Notes under the pieces: generated by a model
The model's database searches: none
Seen by the model: the letters and a program-made list of their open reading frames with translations, nothing else
Told to the model about the DNA's origin: nothing
Shown here: piece after piece, positions 12,951 to 21,546 of the stretch
Numbering within the stretch: position 1 is the stretch's first letter
Layout of the letters: every line of letters starts with the position of its first letter
Source of the DNA: an uncultured Pseudomonadota bacterium
GTDB taxonomy: Bacteria > Myxococcota_A > UBA796 > CAJQPC01
NCBI GenBank assembly: GCA_913060515.1
Contig: CAJXRZ010000054.1
Span: 1 to 39,978, forward strand
Reading direction: 5' to 3'
DNA: 39,978 bases
Made by a program: the position numbers and the translations under genes

Positions 12951-14486
12951 CTAAGCGAGCAGCGCCAAGAACTCTTGGCCTGTACCTGAGAAGGTGCGCG
13001 CCTTCGCTGCGCGCTCCGCATGCTCTGAGCTTCCTGCAGCGAACTTGTTCTCGGCGCGGGTGCTGAGTTGCTCCAGCGACTCCCCTGCCCCGCCCTCCGG
13101 CACAATGCGGGTCTCCGGCCAGAAGCCACCCCGAGTGGTCGACAGACGCAGATCCACAGGCAGAGTGAATCGGAAGGCTTGAAGGTCGATGGTGCTCAGG
13201 TCCCCTTGTGGGCGCTTCATCAATCCGAGGAGCCCTGAGGGCCGGCTCTTCACAAGCGCCATGAGCTCTGATTTGGAGACCGGTGAGGCCATCTTCGGGC
13301 CGCCGGCTCCGATTCGCGCGAAGGCCGCCTGGAGATCCGAGATGGACAGCTCTGAGAAGAGGGGTCCAAGCTGCTCGATGAGCGCCTGTCCGGCCTGTAG
13401 GGTGTAGGCCCAGTGGTGCTCTACGCGAACGGTTGAGGCGATCTGCTCAATGGCCGGCAGCTCCTCTTGCCACCAGTCGTGGGTGAGCTGTTCGGCGCCG
13501 ATCTCGTGGCCCTTGCCCAAGACCCCGAAGAGACTGGGCAGGTTCCAGGTCAGCCCAGGCAAGCCCGTCGCGGCTGCGCTCTGCATGGCCCAGGTCGGCC
13601 AAGCGCAGCGCACACGGCAGTCTGTCCACTGGTCTGGACGCAGCCGCTTGTCGGCGGCGCGCACGTGACGCCCGAGGATCTCCACCAGTGCGTCGGTGGC
13701 CGTGGCGGAAAACAGGGAGCCAGGCCGCAGCTTTAGGCTCAGGGTGTGGGTAAGCCAAGCCTGTCCAAGGCCGGCAAAGGCCGTCCGCAGCGGCGTCTGG
13801 CAGCCATGGGCGCCGTAGAAGCCTTGTTCCCGGTCCAACAGCTCCAGGTCTCCCTGGGCGCCTCCTTGCGCCAAGTCCACCGCATCCAGTCCAGCCTGCA
13901 CCGCAGCGGCGGTGGCCAAGCCTCGCGCGGCCATGGTGGGCGAGAGGCCCTTGGCCACGCATCCCAAGGCCAAGGCCAAGGCGTGGGCCAGCTCACCCGC
14001 AGCGAGGCCATTGAGTCGTCCCGCGACGATGGCTGCGGCGGCGGCCTGTGTCGAGAGCCACGCTGGGCCGGAGCTGGGCGCGAGCATGCCGGCCAGTCCG
14101 ATGCGTCCACTGACCTCGTTTGCGGCGACGATGGCAAGATCCAGCTCAGCTGCGCTGTGCTCCCCTGCCAAGGCCCACGCCGCGGTGCATGCAGCGGTGC
14201 TACTGCTCACCCAAAGCAGGCTGTCTCCGTAGTCCAAGGCGCCAAGCAGAGTGGCGTGTGCGCGCAGAGCGGCCCGCTGGGAGCTCTTCTTGCCCCGGCC
14301 TATGACCGGGAACTTGCCCCTGGGCGCAGCTGTTGCCAAGGCCTTGGCCAAGGGCAATCCCGCAGCGGCGCGCAGAGCGCCCGCGCAGGAGAGCTGCTGG
14401 AGCCGTGCCCGTTGGAGTACGTCGGCGGGCACCTGGTCGGCGCGGAGATCAAGGGCCCACTGGGCAAGTGTCTGAGCGGTCAGCAT
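12951..14486 (-). CDS. MmgE/PrpD family protein (2-methylcitrate dehydratase-like)
   Basis: This 511-residue, alanine-rich, mostly helical protein matches the MmgE/PrpD fold. The N-terminal helical domain covers about residues 1-265 and includes GALDYGDSLLW and ALALGCVAKGLSPTMAARGL, the family's 'G...K.l.pg.aa..Gl' helix, followed by ATAAAVQAGLDAVDLAQGG. A smaller C-terminal domain ends with GGAGESLEQLSTRAENKFAA, matching the family's late 'P.sp.s...l..Kf' region. Family members dehydrate 2-methylcitrate (PrpD) or decarboxylate itaconate-type substrates (IRG1). No prpB/prpC partners are here, so the substrate is open. The catalytic Lys/His set of IRG1 could not be confirmed by eye. ATG at 14486 is used; TTG at 14492 is the alternative. 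It is convergent with the subtilase. Confidence 0.75.
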   Translation of the reverse strand: MLTAQTLAQWALDLRADQVPADVLQRARLQQLSCAGALRAAAGLPLAKALATAAPRGKFPVIGRGKKSSQRAALRAHATLLGALDYGDSLLWVSSSTAACTAAWALAGEHSAAELDLAIVAANEVSGRIGLAGMLAPSSGPAWLSTQAAAAAIVAGRLNGLAAGELAHALALALGCVAKGLSPTMAARGLATAAAVQAGLDAVDLAQGGAQGDLELLDREQGFYGAHGCQTPLRTAFAGLGQAWLTHTLSLKLRPGSLFSATATDALVEILGRHVRAADKRLRPDQWTDCRVRCAWPTWAMQSAAATGLPGLTWNLPSLFGVLGKGHEIGAEQLTHDWWQEELPAIEQIASTVRVEHHWAYTLQAGQALIEQLGPLFSELSISDLQAAFARIGAGGPKMASPVSKSELMALVKSRPSGLLGLMKRPQGDLSTIDLQAFRFTLPVDLRLSTTRGGFWPETRIVPEGGAGESLEQLSTRAENKFAAGSSEHAERAAKARTFSGTGQEFLALLA

Positions 14487-14510
14487 GGGCAAGCTTAGCC
14501 AGTTTTTGAG

Positions 14511-14533
14511 TCGAGCGGGTGAGGCCTGCTCGA
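14511..14533 (-). terminator. Inverted repeat downstream of the Ig-like lipoprotein gene
   Basis: TCGAGC (14511-14516) pairs with GCTCGA (14528-14533) around an 11-base loop. It is ten bases past the stop of the minus-strand gene ending at 14543 and upstream of the next minus-strand start. It is not followed by Us on the minus strand, so a rho-independent terminator is only possible. Confidence 0.28.
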
Positions 14534-14542
14534 GCCACTGCC

Positions 14543-17023
14543 CTATCGGGTGACCAAGTCGCCGCCGAGCACCACGACGCCGTCTTCTGCGCCCTCCAGC
14601 CCAACGGTGACACCGCTCAGGCCAAAGCCAGCCAGATCAGGGATTGGGATCTCACCCAGGGCATCGGTCAGGCTTGGAAGCAACATGGGCACCAGCGCCT
14701 CGAGCAAGGCCTCTGTATCCGTGGCGTATTGCCCCCCCTCATTCGGGTAGACCAAGTCGAAGCGCACATCGATGTCGCCCAGGCCAGCGCTCAGAGTGTT
14801 GTCCGCGGAGGCCGAGAGGTCCAAGCCTGCATCGACCTGGACGTAGACGCGCATGAAGAGGTTCGCCTCGTCAATGGCGCCGTTGTAGATGCTGACCTCG
14901 AGGTCGCCGATCTGCATGTCGAGCAGTGAACCACCGGTGCCCGGCAGGACCACGGGAGGCAGGTAGGCGCTGGTCGCGATGCTCAGGTCAGTGAGCTCTG
15001 GCAGGAAGTCGCTCAGATCCGAGAGATCCAGCCCCAACTCCTCTGACTCCATCTGCATCTCAAGCAGACCACCGCTCCACAGACCGTGGAGGGCTTGGTT
15101 GATGAAGTCCTGGTTCAGGCCCAGCGTCAGGTCGTCCGTCGTGGTGCTGTAGCTTGGCGTACTGTAGGGGTAGGTCAAGCTGCCTGGACTGTAGTGAGGT
15201 GTCACAACGGTGCCCGCCGTGAAGTAGGTCTCCAAGCCCAGAGTCATGCCGGTGTCGTCCACGCTGACGGCACTCGGGATGGCGTCCAAGTCGTAGGTGT
15301 TCGCCTCGATCGGGAAGGTGAAACCAATCTCCAGGTCCTGGACGGCGTCTGCGAACAGGTCTGGGATGGTGTCCTCGGCCATGTCGGCCAAGGCATCGAC
15401 CAGGTAGCCTTCGATGAGTCCGTCCACGTCGATCCCGAAGAAGTCCACGACGTCGTAGAGCCAGCCATCCAGGTCAAAGTCGAAGTTCTGGGTGCTGGCC
15501 GCTGCGTTGGCAACGGTGACGCCGAGCTCTCCGGAGCTGACATAGGGGGTCATGTCCATGTTCAGCTTGATCCAGTCGGCCTGGATGTAGCCGCTGCCGG
15601 AGTAGCTGATGCCGACCACCTTGCCCGAGGCGCTCCAGTTCATGAAGATGGAGTTGATCTTCGCCTCGGTGTCCAAGTAGCCGCCGCTGGTGGGGTCGAT
15701 GTCCAGATCAGTGGAGCCAACGGAGGGGTTGGTCAGGTAGAAGCTCACCGAGTACCAAGTGATGCAGCCGAACCAGCCGAAACAGGTCTCCGAGGAGTCA
15801 GAGAACACTGGCGATGGGATGCTGCTGGCGATGAGGTCGGTGTTGATGAAGTCCCCGGCCAGCGACTCCAGGGCGTCAAAGCCGCTCTCGCTGATGCGTG
15901 CCTGGATGCCCGAGTCCACGCCGTTTCCGTAGGGGGTGTACTCGCCGGAGAGTGTCGCGCGCAGATCGTTGGAGCCGTTGCCGTCGCCATCGACCGCGTC
16001 GGTCTCCAGGATGGTGGTGCCAAAGTCCAGGTCCTGCCAGACCTCCCAGGTGCCGTCGCCGTTCATGGTCGCAGCATCGCCGTTGACGTAGACGCCTGAG
16101 ACACCGCTCCACTCATCGTAGGCAGTCCCGGAGACGTACAGACCGATGTCCGTGGTCTCGTAGCCACGCTCTGGGACCAGAATCTCCAGCTCAGGGCCAG
16201 TGCTGTCGATCAGCAGGGGGCCGACGCTGTCGCTGAGCACGCCGTCCAAGGTGCTGGCGAAGACCGTGAAGTTGCCTTCTTGCAGCCAAGTCACGCCGTT
16301 GTAGTCAATCTGGGCGCCGGCTGGCTCCACCCACAAGTCGAAGCCGCGGTCGACGGGGTTGCCGTAGGCGTCCACAACTTCGACGGTGGCCAAGGCGGTC
16401 TGGTTGAGCTCGTAGCCAGGGCGGTCCAGAGACAACAGAAGCTGCTCAGCAGGACCGGCGACGACTCGGAAATCCTCGCTGTCACTGGCCTGTCCAGCGG
16501 TCGCAGTCGCGACATAGGTGCCTGGTGTGGTGCTCGTGAACACATCGCTCTCGATGCTGACAGCCGAGCTGTCCACGCTGACGGTGCGGTCCCCTTCATC
16601 GGTCAGGTTCCCGTAGGCGTCCCACGCATAGACGCTGTACCCCAGGTCCTCTCCCGCGCCGATTTGAAGGTCCTCGAGCGCCAAGTCCACGATGGCGGGG
16701 GGGCCCGCTGCAACGTCCAGAGGCACCGTAGCGACGTAGATCTCGCCCTTGTAGGTGACCGAGCCGACCAGGGTGTGCTCTCCCGCGACCAGAGGCGTCA
16801 ATCGCTCCTCGTCATAGTCGAGCAGCGCCTCCAGATCCGAAGACAGGGCGAGTCCTGTTACCTCGATGGGGGTGTCGGTTCCGCCCATGTAGGCGATGTA
16901 TGCCAAGTCTTCCCCAGCGACGGGGTCCTGATCCTGAACTTCCACCACGAGGCTAAGCGCGTTGGAGAAGGTGCTGTACTCGGTACGGCAGCCAGAGAGA
17001 ATCAGCAAAAGCAGTGCGGGCAT
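14543..17023 (-). CDS. Large Ig-like surface lipoprotein
   Basis: This 826-residue predicted lipoprotein has the signal MPALLLLILSGC with lipidation Cys12. Residues about 20-300 contain bacterial Ig-like repeats of the invasin/Big type: LEDLQIGAGEDLGYSVYAWD then AYGNLTDEG, and LNQTALATVEVVDAYGNPVD. A second stretch (about 280-400) has GLYVSGTAYDEWSGVSGVYVNG, another beta-sandwich pattern. From about 400 the chain is long and amphipathic, with segments such as YLVDALADMAEDTIPDLFAD and a following LEIGFTFPIEANTYDLDAIP that remind me of lipid-binding TULIP/BPI folds; this is a weak resemblance only. There are just two Cys in the mature chain (ETCFGWFGCITW), likely a disulfide. ATG 17023 is used; GTG 17029 adds two residues. 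A promoter match lies just upstream. Role unknown, probably cell surface. Confidence 0.8.
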   Translation of the reverse strand: MPALLLLILSGCRTEYSTFSNALSLVVEVQDQDPVAGEDLAYIAYMGGTDTPIEVTGLALSSDLEALLDYDEERLTPLVAGEHTLVGSVTYKGEIYVATVPLDVAAGPPAIVDLALEDLQIGAGEDLGYSVYAWDAYGNLTDEGDRTVSVDSSAVSIESDVFTSTTPGTYVATATAGQASDSEDFRVVAGPAEQLLLSLDRPGYELNQTALATVEVVDAYGNPVDRGFDLWVEPAGAQIDYNGVTWLQEGNFTVFASTLDGVLSDSVGPLLIDSTGPELEILVPERGYETTDIGLYVSGTAYDEWSGVSGVYVNGDAATMNGDGTWEVWQDLDFGTTILETDAVDGDGNGSNDLRATLSGEYTPYGNGVDSGIQARISESGFDALESLAGDFINTDLIASSIPSPVFSDSSETCFGWFGCITWYSVSFYLTNPSVGSTDLDIDPTSGGYLDTEAKINSIFMNWSASGKVVGISYSGSGYIQADWIKLNMDMTPYVSSGELGVTVANAAASTQNFDFDLDGWLYDVVDFFGIDVDGLIEGYLVDALADMAEDTIPDLFADAVQDLEIGFTFPIEANTYDLDAIPSAVSVDDTGMTLGLETYFTAGTVVTPHYSPGSLTYPYSTPSYSTTTDDLTLGLNQDFINQALHGLWSGGLLEMQMESEELGLDLSDLSDFLPELTDLSIATSAYLPPVVLPGTGGSLLDMQIGDLEVSIYNGAIDEANLFMRVYVQVDAGLDLSASADNTLSAGLGDIDVRFDLVYPNEGGQYATDTEALLEALVPMLLPSLTDALGEIPIPDLAGFGLSGVTVGLEGAEDGVVVLGGDLVTR

Positions 17024-17044
17024 GGTCACATCCGGGAGGCCGCC

Positions 17045-17073
17045 ATTATCGCCAATCTTGGGCCGTTCCGCAA
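17045..17073 (-). promoter_or_regulatory. Sigma-70-like promoter for the Ig-like lipoprotein gene
   Basis: On the minus strand TTGCGG (17073-17068) and GATAAT (17050-17045) are separated by 17 bases. The -10 box matches five of six consensus bases; the -35 box matches three. The transcript would begin near 17038, only about 15 bases before the start codon at 17023, enough for a short leader. Confidence 0.4.
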
Positions 17074-17092
17074 GGCATTCTGAGGGGAGTGT

Positions 17093-18760
17093 TCAGCCTC
17101 GAACCAGGTCGGTGACCAGCTCTTGGAGGGCATCGGCGCGCACAGGCTTGGTGACGATCTGATCCATGCCGCATTCGAGGGCCTGAACATGCTCGCCATC
17201 GACGATGCTGGCCGTCAGTCCCAGGACCGGCAAACGGGGCAGCGCCTCTAGAGCCTCTACCTCACGCCACGTGGCTACCAGCTGCCAGCCGGTCATCTTG
17301 GGCATGTGCAAGTCACAGATCATCAGGTCGAGGGCGAGCCCTCCTGCCCGGAGCAGTCCGAGGGCCTCATCTCCCGAAGCCACGACAAAGACGCGGTGCC
17401 CTCGTGACTCCAAGAGCAGGCGCAGCATGTCTCGGTTGATCTCCTGATCGTCTACGACCAGCAGGCGCAGTGGGCCATCTTCGCGAGCCTTGGGCGGGGG
17501 CTTGCAGGCCGTGGCTGGCAAGCTGCAGACAAAGGTGCTGCCCTGGCCGAGCTGGCTCTCGACGTAAACGCTCCCCCCCATGGTCTTGCAGATTTGCCAG
17601 ACGATGGCCAGACCCAAGCCGCTTCCGTTGCCCGAGTCATTGACCGCACCGTAACGGTCGAAGATGCGACCCTGGGCCTGCTTGGAGATTCCCGGACCTG
17701 AGTCCGTCACGGAGATGTCCACCCCCTCACCAACCCAGGCAATCCCAACGACAATGCCGCCGCTCTGGGTACAGCGGATGGCGTTCTGAAGCAGGTTTCC
17801 CAAGACCTGCTGCAAGCGCGTGCCATCCATGAGCACCCAGCCGGGCACATCGAGAAAGCTGGCCACATCCAAGGCAAGGTTCTTGCTCTCCGCCAAGGGT
17901 CGGTGCAAGGCAACCGTGGCCTGAACCAAGGGACCGAGCTGTATGGGCTGCGGGTCCAGCGAGATCAGCCCTGCCTCAAGCTTGCTCAGGTCCAACACCT
18001 CGTTGACCACCCGCATCAGGAGCGTTCCGCTCTGCTGAAGCACACCAACCTGCCGCGCTTGAGCAGGGGGCAGGTCGGCTTCGTTGAGCAGCTCCGTCAT
18101 GCCGAGCACCCCATTGAGGGGGGTGCGGATCTCGTGGCTCATCGTCGCCAGGAACTCAGACTTGGCGCGCTCTGCCTCCAGCGCACGCTCCTCGGCAACA
18201 CGCCGCTGCTCCACCTCGCTGTTCAAGGCCTCGATGCTCTCTGAGAGACGCTTGGTGACCAAGAGCTTGGCCCGCACGAAGATGCCCAAGCCCAGAGCGA
18301 GCTGCCCCATGTAGAAGACGCCCGCCAGAAAGCGTGCGCCGGGGGAAAGCTCGGGATGGGGAGAGAGCGTCAACAGGCCCGCGGCGGGAACAACCGCGAG
18401 CGCCCACGGCAGAGCTGAGCGCACATCTCGGGTGACAATCACACCCAAAAAGGGCATCAACAGCCACTGCTCTAGTCCGGACTTGGTGCCGCCGTAGCGC
18501 CAGACCAGGTGGGTGACCCCGACGAGAACAACCGTAGCATAGAGGTGCGTGGCCAAGCTCACTCTGCCTGACTTGCCGACCAACCAAGTGAGCCCCAATC
18601 CCAGAACGACGCCCAGAACGCCGAGCAGGCCCGGCCTGTTGGCACTGAGCAGGTCCAGAACCACTACTCCCCCGCAGCACAGCAGCGTGGCGAGGACCAG
18701 CTGCCGGAAGCGTTCTAGCTCGCTGAACGCCATGGGCAGAATGTTTGGGGACTCGCTCAC
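17093..18760 (-). CDS. Hybrid sensor histidine kinase with C-terminal receiver
   Basis: This 555-residue protein has an integral-membrane N-terminus of about six hydrophobic segments (residues 20-165) with no large periplasmic sensor domain. A coiled linker (about 170-200) leads to the dimerisation/phosphoacceptor domain SEFLATMSHEIRTPLNGVLG with His209. The ATPase domain follows with an N-box reading GNLLQNAIRCTQSGG (321-335), DSGPGIS (353-359) and GSGLGLAIV (379-387). The receiver (about 431-555) has the acid pair VVDDQE, phosphoacceptor Asp483 (MICDLHMPKMTG) and Lys538. It should autophosphorylate on His209 and pass the phosphate to Asp483, with a separate Hpt or regulator as final partner; none is nearby. 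GTG 18760 is used because the longer frame begins inside the terminator at 18830-18863. Confidence 0.92.
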   Translation of the reverse strand: MSESPNILPMAFSELERFRQLVLATLLCCGGVVVLDLLSANRPGLLGVLGVVLGLGLTWLVGKSGRVSLATHLYATVVLVGVTHLVWRYGGTKSGLEQWLLMPFLGVIVTRDVRSALPWALAVVPAAGLLTLSPHPELSPGARFLAGVFYMGQLALGLGIFVRAKLLVTKRLSESIEALNSEVEQRRVAEERALEAERAKSEFLATMSHEIRTPLNGVLGMTELLNEADLPPAQARQVGVLQQSGTLLMRVVNEVLDLSKLEAGLISLDPQPIQLGPLVQATVALHRPLAESKNLALDVASFLDVPGWVLMDGTRLQQVLGNLLQNAIRCTQSGGIVVGIAWVGEGVDISVTDSGPGISKQAQGRIFDRYGAVNDSGNGSGLGLAIVWQICKTMGGSVYVESQLGQGSTFVCSLPATACKPPPKAREDGPLRLLVVDDQEINRDMLRLLLESRGHRVFVVASGDEALGLLRAGGLALDLMICDLHMPKMTGWQLVATWREVEALEALPRLPVLGLTASIVDGEHVQALECGMDQIVTKPVRADALQELVTDLVRG

Positions 18761-18829
18761 GGGGGCCTTGTAGGGAGAAACTCTAACCGGCCAATGACGG
18801 GGCCCGGTGGCGTGCAAGCCTGACGCACA

Positions 18830-18863
18830 GAGCCCCAAGGCTGAAAACTCAACCTTGGGGCTC
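18830..18863 (-). terminator. Strong hairpin terminator after the beta-propeller gene
   Basis: A perfect 11-bp stem pairs GAGCCCCAAGG (18830-18840) with CCTTGGGGCTC (18853-18863) around a 12-base loop. It lies 20 bases past the stop of the minus-strand gene ending at 18884 and 70 bases before the kinase start. It is the strongest hairpin between two genes in the window and separates the two transcription units, though no clear U-tract follows. Confidence 0.65.
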
Positions 18864-18883
18864 GGTTTAGGCGATTCGGCCCA

Positions 18884-20797
18884 CTACCAGTAGTAGTACT
18901 CGCCAGCGCATGCATCGACGCCAGTGAAGGGCACCTGATGGACCGAGGTGGGCTCCTCATCGTCCAAGTTGGCAATGCTGATGCCAGCGTTGCTGATGGC
19001 GTAGGCGTAGTTCTCGATGACCACGGAGCGCCTGAAGCCCATGCACCAGCTCTCTCCTTCGTCATCGCTCACCAGGCTGTCCTGGTTGATGCGTCCAAGC
19101 TCAGCCAACTCCTGGTCGACCTCGGCCTGAATGAGCAGCAGCTCACTGCCACTGGAGTTCTCGGTGTTGGCAGGCATGAGCAGCACGCCTTCTGGGGCGT
19201 AGTAGTTGAAGGCCAAGTGCTCGTATTGGGCCTCGGAGCCATAGGCATCTTCGATCTGCAGCCGACTGGCCAAGCTCGGCTCGCTCAGATCCGAGACATC
19301 AAAGATGCTGACGGAGAGGTTGGTCGCCCACCCCTCTTCGCTGGCCTCCATGCCCACAGCCAAGAGGTGGCCGTCCCCCATCGGATGCATGTAGTTGCTG
19401 AACCCGGTGATCTTGAGCTCCCCCATCAACTGAGGGTCCTCTGGGTCGCTCAGGTCGAAGGTGAACAAGGGGTCGATCTGCTCGAAGGTCACGACGTAGC
19501 CATCGTCTCCCTCAAAGCGCACGGAGTAGATCTGCTCACCGGGGGCCAGGTCGGTGACCTCGCCAACGATGTCCATGGAATCGTCCAGAACGTAGAGGCC
19601 CGTGCTGGTGTCTCCCTCACCCTGCGAGGTGGTGGCCACCCGCAAGTGACCGTCGTGCTCGTCCAAGGAGAACTGGTTGAGCACCCAGCCAGGAATCTTT
19701 CCGCTGCCCATGTAGTCGGGGGCTGCCTGTCCGCCGGAGATATCGAAGCGGTGCACCACGGTCTCAATGCTGTTGTCGTAGCTCTGCCAAGGGCCATCGG
19801 AGGCCTCGGAGCCGACCACGTAGAGGTTGTTGGCGTTGGCGTAGACAGCATCGACGCTGGTCAAGACGCTGGTTCCCTTGAACTCTGAGGAGATGTCCTT
19901 CAGATCCAGGGACTCGACGTTGACCATGAAGTTTCCTGAGGCCCTATCGCTGTAGTAGACGCTCTCACAATCGGAGACATCGGAGTCCCCGACAGCCCAG
20001 CCGTCCCCGCTGCGCAAGTTGTCGAAGCGTCCGGGAAGCCAGTCGGCCAAGGCGGAGTCCTTCACCGCGCGGATGCCCTTTTCCTTGTTCTCGTACTCCC
20101 AGACGTAGCGGCTGGTGCCCAGATCGGCGTAGCTGACCACGTAGAGGGTGTCTCCAACCACGCGGGAGTCCTGCAGACTGCCCTGGGTGTAGACCTCGCG
20201 GAGCACCGCGGGGGCGCTGCTCTCGCTGATGTCGATGATGGTGGTCTTGACCTGGGACCCTTGGCCGATGACACGATCCGAGGAGCCTCCGGAGAGTGGG
20301 TCTGGCTGGCTGTACGAGGGGTCGGTCAGTACGACGAGCTCGCCGGCGTCCTTGCGCAAGTACATGCCCAGTGGGCGACCCTCAAGAAGCAGGCGCGACT
20401 GCACCGAGGCCTCCTCTGCAGGCCAAGCGCGGGTCACCATCAAGTGGTCTCCGGCGAGCACATAGATGAACTCCCCGTCCGTCTCCATCAGGTCGGCCTC
20501 GTCAACGCCGAGCACCTGGGTGTTCGTATCGGAGTAGCTGCGGTCCCCGTCTCCAGCTGCGTTCGGAGCGGCTTCCTGACCGCCCATCTGCGCGGAGTCT
20601 TCCATGGTCGTCACGCTGTACTCACGGCCAAAACCAATGCCGCCTCCCCCCCAAGAGTGGGCCCAGCGGATCTCTTCGATCGCTTGGTCCTTGAGGGTAG
20701 CTTCCAGGGACTCACAAGACTTGAAGGCCTTCAGGTCGGCCTGTGGGTCACGGAGATTGCAGCCGGTGAGGGCGAGTGTGATGAGCAGTGTGGGCAT
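18884..20797 (-). CDS. Lipoprotein with secreted beta-propeller domain
   Basis: This 637-residue predicted lipoprotein has the signal MPTLLITLALTGC with lipidation Cys13. The bulk matches the secreted beta-propeller family (the 'Beta_propel' type): the entry motif TNTQVLGVDEADLMETDGEF followed by IYVLAGDHLMV (residues 91-121). Repeated blades follow, such as GDTLYVVSYADLGTSRYVWE, GDDGYVVTFEQIDPLFTFDL followed by SDPEDPQLMGELKITGFSNY, and a late segment HLAFNYYAPEGVLLMPAN. These proteins are extracytoplasmic, of unknown biochemical role, and often flanked by surface proteins. ATG 20797 has GAGGT five bases upstream. It lies 131 bp after the six-gene lipoprotein operon on the same strand and has its own terminator downstream. 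It could be read with that operon or separately. Confidence 0.85.
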   Translation of the reverse strand: MPTLLITLALTGCNLRDPQADLKAFKSCESLEATLKDQAIEEIRWAHSWGGGGIGFGREYSVTTMEDSAQMGGQEAAPNAAGDGDRSYSDTNTQVLGVDEADLMETDGEFIYVLAGDHLMVTRAWPAEEASVQSRLLLEGRPLGMYLRKDAGELVVLTDPSYSQPDPLSGGSSDRVIGQGSQVKTTIIDISESSAPAVLREVYTQGSLQDSRVVGDTLYVVSYADLGTSRYVWEYENKEKGIRAVKDSALADWLPGRFDNLRSGDGWAVGDSDVSDCESVYYSDRASGNFMVNVESLDLKDISSEFKGTSVLTSVDAVYANANNLYVVGSEASDGPWQSYDNSIETVVHRFDISGGQAAPDYMGSGKIPGWVLNQFSLDEHDGHLRVATTSQGEGDTSTGLYVLDDSMDIVGEVTDLAPGEQIYSVRFEGDDGYVVTFEQIDPLFTFDLSDPEDPQLMGELKITGFSNYMHPMGDGHLLAVGMEASEEGWATNLSVSIFDVSDLSEPSLASRLQIEDAYGSEAQYEHLAFNYYAPEGVLLMPANTENSSGSELLLIQAEVDQELAELGRINQDSLVSDDEGESWCMGFRRSVVIENYAYAISNAGISIANLDDEEPTSVHQVPFTGVDACAGEYYYW

Positions 20798-20895
20798 GAT
20801 GACCTCGGGTAAGGAGAAGATATCCGAGATCTAAGCAAGGTGCGTGCCAGCCCACGTAAACGCGACATTTCAGCCACTTAGGGATCCACCCCTCT

Positions 20896-20925
20896 CCCAA
20901 CCATGACAACCCTGCCCCGGTTGGG
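20896..20925 (-). terminator. Possible terminator of the six-gene lipoprotein operon
   Basis: CCCAACC (20896-20902) pairs with GGTTGGG (20919-20925), a 7-bp stem, starting three bases past the stop of the minus-strand gene at 20929. An alternative shorter pairing uses CAACC inside the loop. No U-run follows. It is the only structure in the 131-bp gap and may mark the operon end. Confidence 0.4.
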
Positions 20926-20928
20926 CTC

Positions 20929-21546
20929 CTAGTTGGAGCGGCGACGGGTGAAGGGCCCCTTGCGAAGGGCCACATCCACGCCAAGGCTCATGGCCGGAGG
21001 AAGTCCGCGGCTGGGCTGCCACATCAGATCAAAGGCGGTCCCCAAGAAGACTGGGCCCACGGCCCACTGGGCGCGGGCAAAGCCACCCAGGTAGAGCTCG
21101 GTGTGACCGGTGGAGCCGTTGCCCAGAGCTGCAAAGGTTGTGCGCCCCATCGGGGTGATTCCGGTGCTGAAGCGATGGGCTTCGCCAAAACCGCGCTCGG
21201 CACGCAAGGGAGCACGAACGTCCACCACCCCACCGATGGGAAGCGCCAGACCGCCGATGCCTGGTGCAACAGCAAAGTCCCACACATCCGTCTGGAGAAA
21301 GCGGTAGCGCAGGTCACTCTGGACGCCGCCCACGTAGAGGCGCACCCCCAGGTCCGTGTTCGGCCGCAGACCTACACGGAAGGACAGGTCACCTTGGGGG
21401 ACTGGAATGAGGGTGGCGCTGGAGATGCTGTTGGTGCCCGCTTGGACGCTGGCCGCGGCGGCGACCTGGATCTCACCGGGGTCCAAGGTGGTCGCACCGT
21501 CCAAGGTGGAGAGGGTGGAGCACCCAAAGAGGAGCGTGAGAATCAC
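20929..21546 (-). CDS. Beta-rich outer-membrane-type lipoprotein
   Basis: This 205-residue predicted lipoprotein has the signal MILTLLFGC with lipidation Cys9. The mature protein is rich in alternating beta-strand patterns with glycines, such as LSFRVGLRPNTDLGVRLYVG, ELYLGGFARAQWAVGPVFLG and MSLGVDVALRKGPF, which suggests a small barrel or barrel-associated protein. No family is recognised. GTG 21546 overlaps the upstream stop as GTGA. The frame is open to 21672, but the extra 42 residues lie inside the upstream gene, lack a signal and would hide the lipobox. It is the last gene of the overlapping operon that runs down from 31945. Confidence 0.75.
   Translation of the reverse strand: MILTLLFGCSTLSTLDGATTLDPGEIQVAAAASVQAGTNSISSATLIPVPQGDLSFRVGLRPNTDLGVRLYVGGVQSDLRYRFLQTDVWDFAVAPGIGGLALPIGGVVDVRAPLRAERGFGEAHRFSTGITPMGRTTFAALGNGSTGHTELYLGGFARAQWAVGPVFLGTAFDLMWQPSRGLPPAMSLGVDVALRKGPFTRRRSN

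Noticed and set aside
18761-18838. N-terminal extension of the histidine kinase (26 residues)
   Set aside because: Its start lies inside the strong hairpin at 18830-18863 and the sequence looks random; GTG 18760 with AAGG upstream fits the membrane domain.
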